Part shown: positions 43,088 through 52,840 of the stretch, piece after piece
How the letters are laid out: every line of letters starts with the position of its first letter
How positions within the stretch are numbered: position 1 is the first letter of the stretch
Source: Bacteroidales bacterium
Lineage (GTDB): Bacteria > Bacteroidota > Bacteroidia > Bacteroidales > UBA3824
Length of the DNA stretch: 64,000 nucleotides
Assembly: GCA_016293845.1 (NCBI GenBank)
Contig: JAEDDH010000009.1
Location: 1-64,000, forward strand
Direction: 5' to 3'
Position numbers and translations under genes: made by a program
Notes under the pieces: model-generated
Databases searched by the model: none
Told to the model about the DNA's origin: nothing
Seen by the model: the letters and a program-made list of their open reading frames with translations, nothing else

Positions 43088-43936
43088 TTAGATTTTGGCT
43101 TTAAGAATCTCAAGAACTGTATCCACTCTTTCTCCTTGCTTTTTGATTTCAGAAATCAGCAAGCGGTTTTGAAGAAGAAGTTCGTCGATTGGGTGAAGAA
43201 TGTTAGTTTCTTCGGGTTGAGGCTCAGCTTTGGGGGCTTTTTCAGCCTTAGGAGCTTTTTCTGTTTTGGGAGCGGGAACTTCTGCTGCTTTGGTTTCTTT
43301 AGCAGCTGCGGGTTTGCGACCAGGTTTGCGACCGGGTTTCCTTTTCTGTTTAGGCTCTTTTTGAGTTTCTTCTGCTGGTGCTTCTGATGTTTCAGACAGA
43401 GCGTTAACAGCTTCGATCACTTGTTGTTGTTCGTCGGCGGTGTTGGCGCTTGCGGGATTGTTGAGCAACCATTCGCCATCGATAGTATCATCTAATTTTT
43501 TAAGTTTTTCCATAAAGTTTGCAGGCACTCTTTCGCGCTTGTTGGCTATTACCGAAAGGTATGTGCTATTGTATCCAAGTTGTCTTGCAAGGTCAGATTG
43601 GTTTTTAACAATGCCTTTTTCTTGAAGTTGCGAAAGCATTTTTTTGAATCTTCCTTGATATGTTTCTTCTGAAATCAAGCGGGGATCGTCTTTTACGGCT
43701 TTGAAAGGTTCGCCTTTACCTTTCATAATAAAGTTAATGTTTACGTTTTTGAAAACTTTTTTGATTTGGTTGGCTTTTTTAATTTTAAAAGTTTCTTTGA
43801 TGGTGCTAACATAGCCAACCGACCATCCTACAAGACGTTCAAATTTTGCTACCGAAAGGTTTAGCTGATGAATAATGTAAATTACTCTCTCCTTGATAGT
43901 TTGGGGAACTTCGTTGGTAGATTGAATTTCTTCCAT
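43088..43936 (-). CDS. Double helix-turn-helix DNA-binding protein with AT-hook-like tail
   Basis: A protein of about 282 residues starting MEEIQSTNEV. Two helix-turn-helix-like segments are visible: near 20-60 (LNLSVAKFERLVGWSVGYVS) and near 100-145 (VKNQSDLARQLGYNSTYLSV), both of phage-repressor/XRE character. The C-terminal third is basic and proline-rich: KRKPGRKPGRKPAAAKE looks like an AT-hook, followed by repeated EKAPKAE units, and ends in a short coiled coil. A chromatin-binding regulator is likely; targets are unknown. The start at 43936 agrees with the -7 element at 43991-43998. Confidence 0.78.
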   Translation of the reverse strand: MEEIQSTNEVPQTIKERVIYIIHQLNLSVAKFERLVGWSVGYVSTIKETFKIKKANQIKKVFKNVNINFIMKGKGEPFKAVKDDPRLISEETYQGRFKKMLSQLQEKGIVKNQSDLARQLGYNSTYLSVIANKRERVPANFMEKLKKLDDTIDGEWLLNNPASANTADEQQQVIEAVNALSETSEAPAEETQKEPKQKRKPGRKPGRKPAAAKETKAAEVPAPKTEKAPKAEKAPKAEPQPEETNILHPIDELLLQNRLLISEIKKQGERVDTVLEILKAKI

Positions 43937-43990
43937 ATTTGTTTTATTTAATGCAAATGCGCAAAAACTCTTTTGAATTTTTGTGTGTTG

Positions 43991-43998
43991 CAAAGTTA
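43991..43998 (-). promoter_or_regulatory. -7 element of the HTH gene
   Basis: TAACTTTG on the minus strand. The predicted start site near 43984 lies downstream of the frame's first ATG, supporting translation from 43936. Confidence 0.55.
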
Positions 43999-44182
43999 TT
44001 AAATCGGTTATTTTGTAATATTTATACGGTTACAAATATATGAAAAAAATAATTAAACAAAATAATATGAAAAATTTTTTTCTTTTTTTTGGGTTTAACA
44101 AAAAATAACGGTTTCTATTGTTAGTTTTTTTGTGCATTTCAAAAAAAATATCTAAAATTGCGATGTAAAACCAAAGGTAAAA

Positions 44183-44737
44183 ATGGACACAGGACAACAA
44201 TTTGACGCGGTTATAACCCGTTGCCGCACATTATTTAGCAAAAAAGCCACCGATTACGGCACGGCATGGCGCATTATGCGTCCGCAATCGATAACCGACC
44301 AAATATTTATCAAAGCCAACCGTATTCGCGAAATTGAAATCACCAAAACAGCCCTTGTAGACGAAGGTGTTGAACCTGAGTTTGTGGGCATGATTAATTA
44401 TGCCATTATGGGTTTGATTCAATTAGAAAAAGGTTTTGCCGATACAGCTGATTTTTCGGCGGATGAGGCGTTATCATACTACGACAAGTATTCAGCCAAT
44501 GCCAAAGACCTTATGATGCGCAAAAATCACGATTATGGCGAGGCTTGGCGAACTATGAGGGTTACAAGTATTACCGACTTGATACTCATGAAGTTGTATC
44601 GTATTAAACAAATCGAAGACAACAACGGAAAAACCACCGTTTCGGAGGGTATTGATGCCGGATATTACGATATTATCAACTATTCGGTGTTTAACCTTAT
44701 TAAGTTAGATGAAGTTCAAAAAAGTATAAATCAATAA
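44183..44737 (+). CDS. DUF1599 protein (nucleotide-modification-associated domain), two copies
   Basis: A 184-residue protein built of two similar halves: KKATDYGTAWRIMRPQSITD in the first and RKNHDYGEAWRTMRVTSITD in the second. Each is followed by a helical DxxxNYxxxxLIxLE-type segment (MINYAIMGLIQLE and IINYSVFNLIKLD). This is the DUF1599 arrangement, a family associated with nucleotide modification; the reaction is unknown. It is the first gene of a plus-strand run with the DoxX-type protein and cdaA (11 bp and 5 bp gaps), probably one operon. No good promoter consensus is visible upstream. Confidence 0.85.
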   Translation: MDTGQQFDAVITRCRTLFSKKATDYGTAWRIMRPQSITDQIFIKANRIREIEITKTALVDEGVEPEFVGMINYAIMGLIQLEKGFADTADFSADEALSYYDKYSANAKDLMMRKNHDYGEAWRTMRVTSITDLILMKLYRIKQIEDNNGKTTVSEGIDAGYYDIINYSVFNLIKLDEVQKSINQ

Positions 44738-44748
44738 GTTAAAGCAAT

Positions 44749-45852
44749 ATGAAAGTATTAATTTTCATTGTAAGGGTATTATTAGGACTTGTATTTATAG
44801 TTTCAGGTTTTCTAAAAGCAATGGATCCCTTAGGATCTTCCTACAAATTTCACGATTATTTTGTTGCATTCGGATGGACTAATTTGGAGTCTTTTACTCT
44901 TCCATTGGCGTTCATGCTGTCTGCTTTAGAATTTACCATTGGTATTATGCTGTTTTTCAACCTTAAAGCAAGGCTTGGAATATGGCTTGCTTTCTTCTTG
45001 GAATTGATTTTTACACCGTTGACTTTGTGGCTGGCTATTTCTAATGCTGTTAGCGACTGCGGATGTTTTGGCGATTGTATTAAACTTTCCAATTGGGAAA
45101 CATTTGTTAAAAATGTGGTGCTGATTGTGTTGGTGATATTCTTGCTTATATATCGCAAGCGTATCGACAATCCGCTTTCTGATAACGTGGAATTGGCTAT
45201 TTCGTCTACTTCGTTTGTTTTAGCTATCCTTTTTCAATTCTACACAATTCATCATCTGCCTATTTACGACTGCCGCCCCTACAAGGTGGGAACTTATATC
45301 CCCGACCAAATGGTGATTCCCGAAGATGCTCCCCGCGATGAAATTGAGCACCTTTTTATTATGGAAAACACCCAAACTGGCGAGCAGAAAAAATTTACTC
45401 TCGAAGAATATCCTTCTGATACCCAACTTTGGAAATATGTTGACCGCGAAGACAATGTGATAAAAGAGGGTTATCGTCCTCCTATTCACGACTTTACTAT
45501 GGTTTCGCCAGATGATTCTACCGGCACAGATTATGTTCCTATGCTTATGAATTTTGAAAATCCTGTGCTGTTGGTGGTAATGCACAAACTTGAAAAAGCC
45601 GATGAAGATGGTCTTGAAATGCTCAAAGAATTAGAAGATTATGCTAATCGCAAAGAATATGTGATTGGCGCTTTGACATCGAGCAATGCTGATGTTATTG
45701 CACAAGTGAAAGATAAATATCAAGTAACTATGCAGTTTTTTAATACCGATGATATTACCCTCAAAACCATTGTCCGTGCTAATCCCGGCATAGTTTTGCT
45801 CAAACAAGGTACTATTCTTGGCAAATGGAATTACAGAGATTTTAAATTTTAA
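44749..45852 (+). CDS. BT_3928-type DoxX/MauE membrane protein
   Basis: A 367-residue protein whose first 200 residues form a DoxX/MauE-like four-helix membrane domain. It starts VLLGLVFIVSGFLKAMDPLG and contains the redox-looking motif SDCGCFGDCIKLS near residue 102. A soluble C-terminal part of about 170 residues follows. Members are called the BT_3928 family in Bacteroides. The Cys-rich loop resembles proteins that work with thioredoxin-like enzymes, but the function is not established. It lies between the DUF1599 gene and cdaA. Confidence 0.82.
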   Translation: MKVLIFIVRVLLGLVFIVSGFLKAMDPLGSSYKFHDYFVAFGWTNLESFTLPLAFMLSALEFTIGIMLFFNLKARLGIWLAFFLELIFTPLTLWLAISNAVSDCGCFGDCIKLSNWETFVKNVVLIVLVIFLLIYRKRIDNPLSDNVELAISSTSFVLAILFQFYTIHHLPIYDCRPYKVGTYIPDQMVIPEDAPRDEIEHLFIMENTQTGEQKKFTLEEYPSDTQLWKYVDREDNVIKEGYRPPIHDFTMVSPDDSTGTDYVPMLMNFENPVLLVVMHKLEKADEDGLEMLKELEDYANRKEYVIGALTSSNADVIAQVKDKYQVTMQFFNTDDITLKTIVRANPGIVLLKQGTILGKWNYRDFKF

Positions 45853-45857
45853 TAATC

Positions 45858-46703
45858 TTGGGCTTTTTTAATTTTGGCTTTGTAGACCTTATTGATATTT
45901 TGCTTACTGCCTATATCTTATATTTTGTGTATAAGAAGTTTAAGCGCAGTACGGCAATGAATATTATAGTTGGCGTGTTTATCATCTACATTATTTGGAT
46001 GGTGGTACGTGCGCTCAACATGAGCCTTATTTCCACCATTATGAACAATGTGGCGAGCGTGGGACTTCTTGCTCTTGTGGTGGTTTTTCACCCCGAAATC
46101 AGGAAGTTCCTGCTTGATTTGGGCAATAAGTCTTCGTTGTCAAAATTCTTTTCTATTGAACGAATTTTTCACAAGGTGATAAAACAATCCGCCGAGGAAC
46201 TAAACATTTCTGAAATAGTGAAGGCGTGCGATAGTTTTGCACAACACAAGGTAGGTGCGCTGATAGTGTTACCGTCGCATTCTGATTTAACCGCCATTAT
46301 CGAAACTGGTGAACGTCTCGACTGCAATATCAGCGCACGAATCTTGGATGCTATTTTCTTTAAAAATGCACCTCTGCACGATGGCGCGGTGATAATTGTA
46401 AAGGGTAGGATAGTGGCTGCCAAATGTGTGTTGCCCGTTTCTTCCAATATGGATTTGCCCAAAAAAATCGGTCTGCGTCACCGTAGCGGTATCGGTATGA
46501 GCGAGGTTTCCGACAGCCTTGTGGTGATAGTTTCGGAAGAACGAGGTGAAATTTCTTATTCAGAATATGGCGGTATAGTTACTGGCATCACACCCGAACA
46601 GCTCAGCGACAAGCTGAAAGAGCGGTTTGCAGTTTCAGATGCAGATGAAAGTATGATAGCCAATGGCGGTGTAAGGGGAATACTTCGTCTTTTGCGACGA
46701 TAA
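45858..46703 (+). CDS. cdaA: Diadenylate cyclase
   Basis: CdaA makes the second messenger cyclic di-AMP from two ATP. The 281-residue protein has three N-terminal membrane helices (about 5-85) and a DAC domain with DGA (NAPLHDGAVII near residue 173) and RHR (GLRHRSGIGMSE near 204), the ATP-binding motifs. It must start at TTG 45858 (MGFFNFGF) because no ATG precedes the first membrane helix and the upstream gene stops 5 bp before. In this phylum cdaA is often beside folP, which here lies at 34095-34943. Confidence 0.93.
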   Translation: MGFFNFGFVDLIDILLTAYILYFVYKKFKRSTAMNIIVGVFIIYIIWMVVRALNMSLISTIMNNVASVGLLALVVVFHPEIRKFLLDLGNKSSLSKFFSIERIFHKVIKQSAEELNISEIVKACDSFAQHKVGALIVLPSHSDLTAIIETGERLDCNISARILDAIFFKNAPLHDGAVIIVKGRIVAAKCVLPVSSNMDLPKKIGLRHRSGIGMSEVSDSLVVIVSEERGEISYSEYGGIVTGITPEQLSDKLKERFAVSDADESMIANGGVRGILRLLRR

Positions 46704-46707
46704 AATT

Positions 46708-48315
46708 CTACGCAAACGATAGTGTAAAGCAGAATACTGTGCCTTGTGGTTTGTTGTCTTTTGCCCAAATTTTGCCACCGTTTTTTTCAACAAGGTCGCG
46801 ACATAATAGAAGTCCCAAACCTGTGCCTTTTTCGTTTTGTGTGCCTGCTGTGGTGGACGGCGAATTGTTGTCAAAAAGGTGTTGTTTTTGTTCTTCGGTT
46901 ATGCCCACGCCATTGTCGGCAACTGATATGATGGCAAAATTGTTGTCGTCGCTGAATTCGTCTACCGAGATGTTGATAGTGCTGCCGGGATACGAAAATT
47001 TGATGGCGTTGGTGATAAGGTTTCGCACCACAGCATTTACTGAGCGCAAATCGGCAAAAACTTCGGTAAAATTGCCCGTTTCGCATTTTAAGGCAATGGT
47101 TTTGCGCTCGGCAAGATTTTTGAAAATTTCGATGTTTTGACGGATGATGTCTTCAATATCGATGATTTCTTTTTTCACTCCGGCTTTTACAAAAAGGCTT
47201 TTTGCCCACGAAAGGAGGTTTTCTAATATTACGTATGTGTTGGTGCTGTTGTCGGAAATCAATGTTGAATATTGAGCAATAAGTTCTTGATTTGGTGTGG
47301 CGCTGTTGATTTCTTCGTTGAGCACCGTGCTAATATTTTTGAGGTTTCCCACACAGTTGCGTATGTCGTGACTGATTAATGAAAAAAGTTTGTCGCGCAT
47401 AGCCACTTTTTCGCTGAGGTTTTTGCTTGTGTTTTCTAAGTGCGACAGTTTTTCTTTTAGCGTTGTAATATCCTCTTTAAAAGCAATATAGTGCGAAATA
47501 TGACCGTCTTTGCTAAACAATGGCGACACTGATACAAGTTCCCAATATTTTTCACCGTTTTTGGCAGTTCCTTGCCATTCGCCTTGCCATGTACCGCCGT
47601 TTTTAACGGTGTTCCACAGAGCGGTTTGGTTTGGTATTAGTTCGGCAGCGGTTTTGCGGGCTTTGTGTCCTGTGAGCTCTTGCAAGGTGTAACCCGTTTT
47701 GCGGCAAACAGCACTATTGGCATGTACCACCACGCCATTGATATCGGTGATTATTACCGAAGTGGTGACGGCTTCAAGTATCTGTAAATAAATGTTTTTG
47801 TCAGAATTGAGTTCCTCTTGTTTTAGTTTAACGGTTTTGATCTGTCCCATAAAACAAACACCGAAATTGGCATTTTGTTTTTGTAATGTAATGTTAACGT
47901 GTACGATAGCATGATCGCTGCAAATCAGTTGAGCTGCAAAACTTACAGGAACGTCGAATGCTGCCTCAGATGTGTTTTTTTTTAGCTCGATATACGACTC
48001 GGTAGATAAGTAACACATTATAGGCGAATTATCGAGCGGAACAGGGTCAATTTTCAAAAGTTTTTGAAAATTGGCACTAACATACACAAACCGCAAGTTT
48101 TCGTCTAAAACAAAAAAAATGTCGCTCGATTGCGAAATCAATCTGTCGAACGATTCGGGCAACATTCTGGCTGTTGGCGCGGGCAGCTCTTCGGCGTGTG
48201 TAAGGGTTTTAACCGCTGCAACACGCATTTTTCTGGCGCGGATACATAGTACGGCAAGCACTATGCTCAGTACCGTGAGCCCACCCGTGCAAATATGCCA
48301 AAATGTTAATTCCAA
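46708..48315 (-). CDS. PAS-domain sensor histidine kinase
   Basis: A 535-residue kinase: an N-terminal hydrophobic helix (HICTGGLTVLSIVLAVLCI), two PAS domains (about 55-170 and 180-290; ITDINGVVVHANSAV, KEDITTLKEK), and a coiled coil. The histidine-containing FSLISHDIRNCVGN follows (near residue 315), then the ATPase domain with NAIKF, DNGVG and GTGLGLLL. No receiver domain or adjacent response regulator is present, so the partner is elsewhere. It converges with cdaA with a 4-bp gap and lies 11 bp downstream of the GH13 gene on the same strand, possibly as the last gene of the glucan operon. Confidence 0.88.
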   Translation of the reverse strand: MELTFWHICTGGLTVLSIVLAVLCIRARKMRVAAVKTLTHAEELPAPTARMLPESFDRLISQSSDIFFVLDENLRFVYVSANFQKLLKIDPVPLDNSPIMCYLSTESYIELKKNTSEAAFDVPVSFAAQLICSDHAIVHVNITLQKQNANFGVCFMGQIKTVKLKQEELNSDKNIYLQILEAVTTSVIITDINGVVVHANSAVCRKTGYTLQELTGHKARKTAAELIPNQTALWNTVKNGGTWQGEWQGTAKNGEKYWELVSVSPLFSKDGHISHYIAFKEDITTLKEKLSHLENTSKNLSEKVAMRDKLFSLISHDIRNCVGNLKNISTVLNEEINSATPNQELIAQYSTLISDNSTNTYVILENLLSWAKSLFVKAGVKKEIIDIEDIIRQNIEIFKNLAERKTIALKCETGNFTEVFADLRSVNAVVRNLITNAIKFSYPGSTINISVDEFSDDNNFAIISVADNGVGITEEQKQHLFDNNSPSTTAGTQNEKGTGLGLLLCRDLVEKNGGKIWAKDNKPQGTVFCFTLSFA

Positions 48316-48326
48316 CTTATTGTAAA

Positions 48327-49598
48327 TTAGATTGATACGTAAATTTTAAATTCCCAAGGTTTGAGAATAAAATGTTCGCGCGATTCGAGGCTGCCGGGTG
48401 CGTTGGCAAAAAAGTTTTCAAAATTGCCAACCATCACTTCGCTTTCAGCTATAAAATCAGCTTGTTCGGGGCTGAGGTTGAAAAATGCCACAACCTTGCT
48501 ACTACCTTTTACACGTGCAAAAGCGTAAACTTTCCAGTTGTCGGTGGTCATTATTTTGGTGTAGCTTCCACCATAAATGCCGTTCCAGAGTGCAGGAGTT
48601 TGCTTTTTTAATAAATTGAGACGGCGGTAAAAACTTTCGAGTAGATAATCATTCCAATCAATCTCAATTTTTTCGAATAATGGCAACGATTGATTAAAAG
48701 CAGCTTCTTGTCCACTGTAAATCAATGGCATACCGGGAATACAATATGTAAGGGCAGCAAATGTTTTTGCACCTTCGCCAAAACGGTCAAATTCGGTACC
48801 GTTCCAAGCACTTTCGTCGTGATTGGTTGTAAAGGTCATTCGGTAAGCCTCTGGGTCAAAATTGTATAGCTCGTAGCTACGGTAATGGTCGAAGTCGTAA
48901 ACGTTTTTCTCTTTTTTGTAGATGGCTTTCATAAGGTTGTGCATTTCCCAGCAGTAGCTCATATCAAAAGCCTCGTGAATTTTCGGGTCTTCCCATTCGG
49001 CAAGCCAGAATAGAGGTTTGATTTTGTCTAACTGACGACGAGCCTCTACCCAAAAATGATTTGGAACAAGACCTGCCATATCGCAACGGAATCCGTCAAT
49101 ATCAAATTTCTTTACCCAAAAACCCATAGCATCTATCATAGCATCAACGGTTTCGGAGTTAGAATAGTCGAGATGAGCCACATCTGTCCAGTCGTCGTTG
49201 GGAGCAAGAATATTGCCGTGCTCATCGCGATGATAGCGGTATGGAGCTTCGGTAATCCACGGATTATCCCAAGCTGTGTGGTTTGCCACCCAGTCGAGAA
49301 TTACGTGCATACCGAGTTTGTGAATTTCTTTAACTATTTTGTCAAAGTCGTCGAAAGTTCCAAAATCAGGATTTATCGCTTTGTAATCTTTTATGCTATA
49401 AGCACTTCCGAGAGTTCCTTTGCGGTTTTTTTCGCCAATGGGGAATATCGGCATAAGCCAAATAATATCCACGCCCATCTCTTTGAGGCGTTTAAGATGG
49501 TGTTGAAGTCCAATAAAATTGCCGCCTTTGGTAAACTGACGGATGTTAACTTCGTAGATATTTGAATCTTTAGTCCATTCGGGTGTTTTAAATGCCAT
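48327..49598 (-). CDS. GH13 alpha-amylase-type enzyme (cytoplasmic)
   Basis: A 423-residue alpha-glucan hydrolase of glycoside hydrolase family 13. The four conserved regions are visible: DWVANHT, GFRCDMA with the Asp nucleophile (near residue 168), WLAEWED with the Glu acid/base (near 200), and TTNHDES (near 260). No signal peptide is present, so it acts inside the cell or periplasmic localisation is lost. It lies 32 bp downstream of the GH77 gene, and together they would process maltodextrins or glycogen. Confidence 0.9.
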   Translation of the reverse strand: MAFKTPEWTKDSNIYEVNIRQFTKGGNFIGLQHHLKRLKEMGVDIIWLMPIFPIGEKNRKGTLGSAYSIKDYKAINPDFGTFDDFDKIVKEIHKLGMHVILDWVANHTAWDNPWITEAPYRYHRDEHGNILAPNDDWTDVAHLDYSNSETVDAMIDAMGFWVKKFDIDGFRCDMAGLVPNHFWVEARRQLDKIKPLFWLAEWEDPKIHEAFDMSYCWEMHNLMKAIYKKEKNVYDFDHYRSYELYNFDPEAYRMTFTTNHDESAWNGTEFDRFGEGAKTFAALTYCIPGMPLIYSGQEAAFNQSLPLFEKIEIDWNDYLLESFYRRLNLLKKQTPALWNGIYGGSYTKIMTTDNWKVYAFARVKGSSKVVAFFNLSPEQADFIAESEVMVGNFENFFANAPGSLESREHFILKPWEFKIYVSI

Positions 49599-49630
49599 TG
49601 TCTTAATTGTTTATGTGGTTAATAAATAAA

Positions 49631-52339
49631 TTAGTATGCTACGTTTCGTCCCGAGAGATTTACTAATTCTTGAATCAGTGAATTGAGACTATTAGCTGCC
49701 AAAAGTTGTTCTACGCTAATGTGGCAACGGTAACGCCAATAGTGATTTTCGTTGGCAGGAACGTTAACGCGTTCATCAGCAGGGTCTTGATAGCGGAGTT
49801 CGGCACTAAGTCCAAGAAAATCTTGAATCGGGAAAATTGCCCACATCGAGGGCGAAAACAAGTGTTGCTTGATAATATCTTTTACCACTTCGGTTTCGCA
49901 ATAGAAAGGAGCTGGTCCGCTTTTGCCGAGCATATTGTTGTAAAAACGTTGTGCACGTTCGCGGTCTTCTTCCCACCATCCGCGTATAGGCAGAGTGTCG
50001 TGGCTCGAAGTGGTGGCTACCGACATATATGGATATGTGTTGGGCCGTCCAAATTCGCCGCCTGCGTTTTCTTTGGGCATACGCTGAATCTCGAGACTTA
50101 GAATATTGAGATTTTTCATCACTTCGGGCACACAAGCTGGTATCATTCCGAGGTCTTCGCCGCAAACAAGCATTTCGGTTGCGTTAATAAGTTCGGGCAG
50201 TTTGATTTCGGCTTGCTGTTTCCAAAGAGTTTCGTTGCGATTAAAGAAATAATCGTTGTATAATTCAAATATTGCCTGTTTTGTCTGAGTATCAAGGTCT
50301 TTGTACGAATATGTTTTAAATAGCGAGTGGCGCGGATGGTATGCTCCCGGATTCTTGGTGTCGGCAAAAAACAGCACATCGCTAACAAGATATAGCAATC
50401 CGTGTTTGATTTTTTGAAACATAAGCATATCTTCGGTAGTGGGTACAGCTATCTCGGCAAATGCCTGATTGATTTTTACTTGTGTATCAAATTCAGGTTT
50501 AAAACGATATTCGTCGGGTTTATCTGTTTTATCCAAAAATGCGTGCTTAACATATCCTGCATGGTCGTTGAAAATAAGGTTGAGCATGTATTCGCGGATA
50601 TACGGACGGCAAAAACGGTCGTAATCAAATTGAATTCCACGATCGGCAAACTCTTTGGCATTGATTGGCACTGCGGGGTCAAACACGCCCATAATGCCTC
50701 TTGTTTGTGTGCGCGGAATCGACCAGATGCGGAAAAATCCAAGAATATGGTCGATGCGGTAGGCGTCGAAATATTGCGCCATATTTTTAAGACGTGCTTT
50801 CCACCATGCAAATCCGTCTTTTGCCATTTCGTCCCAGTTGTAAGTGGGGAAACGCCAGTTTTGACCATCGTCAGAGAAATCGTCCGGTGGCGCACCTGCT
50901 TGTTGGTCAATGTGATAGAGATTGGGACTTACCCATGCGTCTACACTAAAACGGTCGATGCCGATTGGTATATCGCCTTTGAGCACAATGCCGTTTTTGC
51001 GGGCGTATTCTGCCACTTTGCTAAGTTGCAAATGTAGGTGGTATTGTATATAAAGATGTACAGCTACATCGTCGTAATCGGGATTGTCTTCTTTACATAG
51101 TTCGTCGATTTTTTCGGGATTGTAAACTGCGAATTTACCCCAACGCGAATAATCTGGTGTTCCATACAAATCGCGCAGATAGCTAAATACTGCGTATGGT
51201 TTTAGCCACGAACTGTTTTTGTTAAAAAATTCTTTGTAAGCCGGTTCTTTAAGAAAAGCCCTCTTGTTTTCGTCGTAAAGCATTTTAAAGAAACGCGACT
51301 TGGCATTCATCACTGTTTCGTAATCTATCTTGTGGAGTTTATTGAGAGCTTGACGGCGTTCTTCAAAAATTTCTTCTGAAAGTTCGCTTGGTAATTCTCC
51401 CATATCCTTGATTCTTAGATAAATAGGATGCAATGCAAAAACCGATACGCACGAATATGGATACGAATCGGTAAAAGTGTGCGTTTTAACAGTATCGTTG
51501 ATAGGAAGAATTTGTATCATTCTGAGCCCCACTTTTTTAGCCCAGTCTATCAGGGGAATAAGATCGGCAAATTCTCCAACGCCAAAGCCTTCAGTGCTTC
51601 GTAGCGAAAACACTGGAATTGCCACGCCAGTGCTTTTCCATGGGTAGCGTGGAAATTTAAAGTCTTCGTCGTTTAATATATAAAAGGTGTCGTTGTGGGT
51701 TGAGGTGGGTTGAAAATATCGGGTAACGTATTCTTCAAGCACCATCTTTTTGGTTTTGATTTCGTAAATACAGTATTTGTATTTGGCATATTGTTTTGGG
51801 CGGGCGAGTTCAAATTCGGCGCTCCAAATCGGGAAATCACTGTTGCTCAATGGTATCACTACATTGTCTTCGGGCATAGCAGCTATAAATTTTACTGCCA
51901 AATAATGTTCGGGACTAATGCGGATTACTGGAATTGATACTCTTACAGGTATTTTGTTTGGTGTGCTCGATTCTAACACTATGGGTTTGGTAACATCTTG
52001 GCGTTTAAAAATCACATCTTTTAATGCAGACGAGTAAAAGGTGTTGACTTCGGGCGAGTAGGTTGGCCTCCAATAATCGTGCACATATAAATTTTCGGTA
52101 TTGAGTTTCGGCGCTTTAAATTGGCGCATACCAAATTCGTAAAGCGTGGACGATTGGTTATTATCTTTCATCAGATACCTGTACGAAAACTCGGGTGGAT
52201 TATTGCCGAGGTCGATAGTTAGTTCCCAATCGCCATTAGCTTTTGGGGTAAGCAATGACGTGCCTTGTCCTGGAATACCTTCGATAAGTATCTGTTGTCC
52301 GTAATTGGTTCGATAGTTTATTTTGAATGTTATTTTCAT
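49631..52339 (-). CDS. malQ: 4-alpha-glucanotransferase with N-terminal CBM20 domains
   Basis: Amylomaltase (GH77) transfers alpha-1,4-glucan segments between maltodextrins, freeing glucose for metabolism. The 902-residue protein has two starch-binding-type CBM20 modules (about 1-110 and 125-230). The GH77 barrel shows GVGEFADLIPLIDWAKKVGL, GDIPIGIDRFSVDAWVSP, AYRIDHILGFFRIWS (near 530, nucleophile Asp region), and LVCGEDLGMIPACVPEVM (near 730). The long form with CBM20 domains is the plant DPE2-like type common in Bacteroidota. The short coiled-coil gene 24 bp upstream and the GH13 gene downstream are cotranscribed by spacing. Confidence 0.92.
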   Translation of the reverse strand: MKITFKINYRTNYGQQILIEGIPGQGTSLLTPKANGDWELTIDLGNNPPEFSYRYLMKDNNQSSTLYEFGMRQFKAPKLNTENLYVHDYWRPTYSPEVNTFYSSALKDVIFKRQDVTKPIVLESSTPNKIPVRVSIPVIRISPEHYLAVKFIAAMPEDNVVIPLSNSDFPIWSAEFELARPKQYAKYKYCIYEIKTKKMVLEEYVTRYFQPTSTHNDTFYILNDEDFKFPRYPWKSTGVAIPVFSLRSTEGFGVGEFADLIPLIDWAKKVGLRMIQILPINDTVKTHTFTDSYPYSCVSVFALHPIYLRIKDMGELPSELSEEIFEERRQALNKLHKIDYETVMNAKSRFFKMLYDENKRAFLKEPAYKEFFNKNSSWLKPYAVFSYLRDLYGTPDYSRWGKFAVYNPEKIDELCKEDNPDYDDVAVHLYIQYHLHLQLSKVAEYARKNGIVLKGDIPIGIDRFSVDAWVSPNLYHIDQQAGAPPDDFSDDGQNWRFPTYNWDEMAKDGFAWWKARLKNMAQYFDAYRIDHILGFFRIWSIPRTQTRGIMGVFDPAVPINAKEFADRGIQFDYDRFCRPYIREYMLNLIFNDHAGYVKHAFLDKTDKPDEYRFKPEFDTQVKINQAFAEIAVPTTEDMLMFQKIKHGLLYLVSDVLFFADTKNPGAYHPRHSLFKTYSYKDLDTQTKQAIFELYNDYFFNRNETLWKQQAEIKLPELINATEMLVCGEDLGMIPACVPEVMKNLNILSLEIQRMPKENAGGEFGRPNTYPYMSVATTSSHDTLPIRGWWEEDRERAQRFYNNMLGKSGPAPFYCETEVVKDIIKQHLFSPSMWAIFPIQDFLGLSAELRYQDPADERVNVPANENHYWRYRCHISVEQLLAANSLNSLIQELVNLSGRNVAY

Positions 52340-52363
52340 ATTAGGTGCGCTTATGCCTTTGGG

Positions 52364-52840
52364 CTATTCGTCGGCTAAGTTAGGATTTTGCCTTTTTTCG
52401 ATGGCCTTTTTGGCTTCTTCGAGAATAAAGTTGTATGTATATTTGTCGAGAATGAACTTAGCAGCCTCCATAAATACCACAGGAATTGAGTTTTCTTGTT
52501 TTTGTTTAAGTTCACGCTCTTGTTTTACCTGCTTTTTGCGTTCGGCATTGCGTTCTGCCACTTCGTTGCGGTGTTGTTCGCGACGAGCCTGTGCTTCAAG
52601 ACGAAGACGTTCGTTTTCTTGTCGGTTAAAATCTTTAATTTTTGCGCGTATTTGACGAACCATTTCGTTTAGCATTTCTACTAGACCACAAAATTCGCTT
52701 GTCTTTTTTGCTGCATCAGGATGGTCGGCACTCAATTGTGTTCGGCATTGATTTAAATCTTCGAGCCATTGTTTAAGAATTTCGATGTCGGACTGCGCCG
52801 CAATATCGTCGAGCGATATTTCTAAATTGTCGTATGTCAT
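52364..52840 (-). CDS. Coiled-coil protein of unknown function
   Basis: A 158-residue protein with no signal peptide or membrane helix. Residues 60-120 are a strongly charged coiled coil (QENERLRLEAQARREQHRNE, RNAERKKQVKQERELKQ). The flanking helices are ordinary. I recognise no family. It begins the minus-strand run with the glucan enzymes (24 bp before malQ); whether that is functional is unclear. No gene lies between it and bamD (52841-53086), a stretch that is AT-rich. Confidence 0.65.
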   Translation of the reverse strand: MTYDNLEISLDDIAAQSDIEILKQWLEDLNQCRTQLSADHPDAAKKTSEFCGLVEMLNEMVRQIRAKIKDFNRQENERLRLEAQARREQHRNEVAERNAERKKQVKQERELKQKQENSIPVVFMEAAKFILDKYTYNFILEEAKKAIEKRQNPNLADE

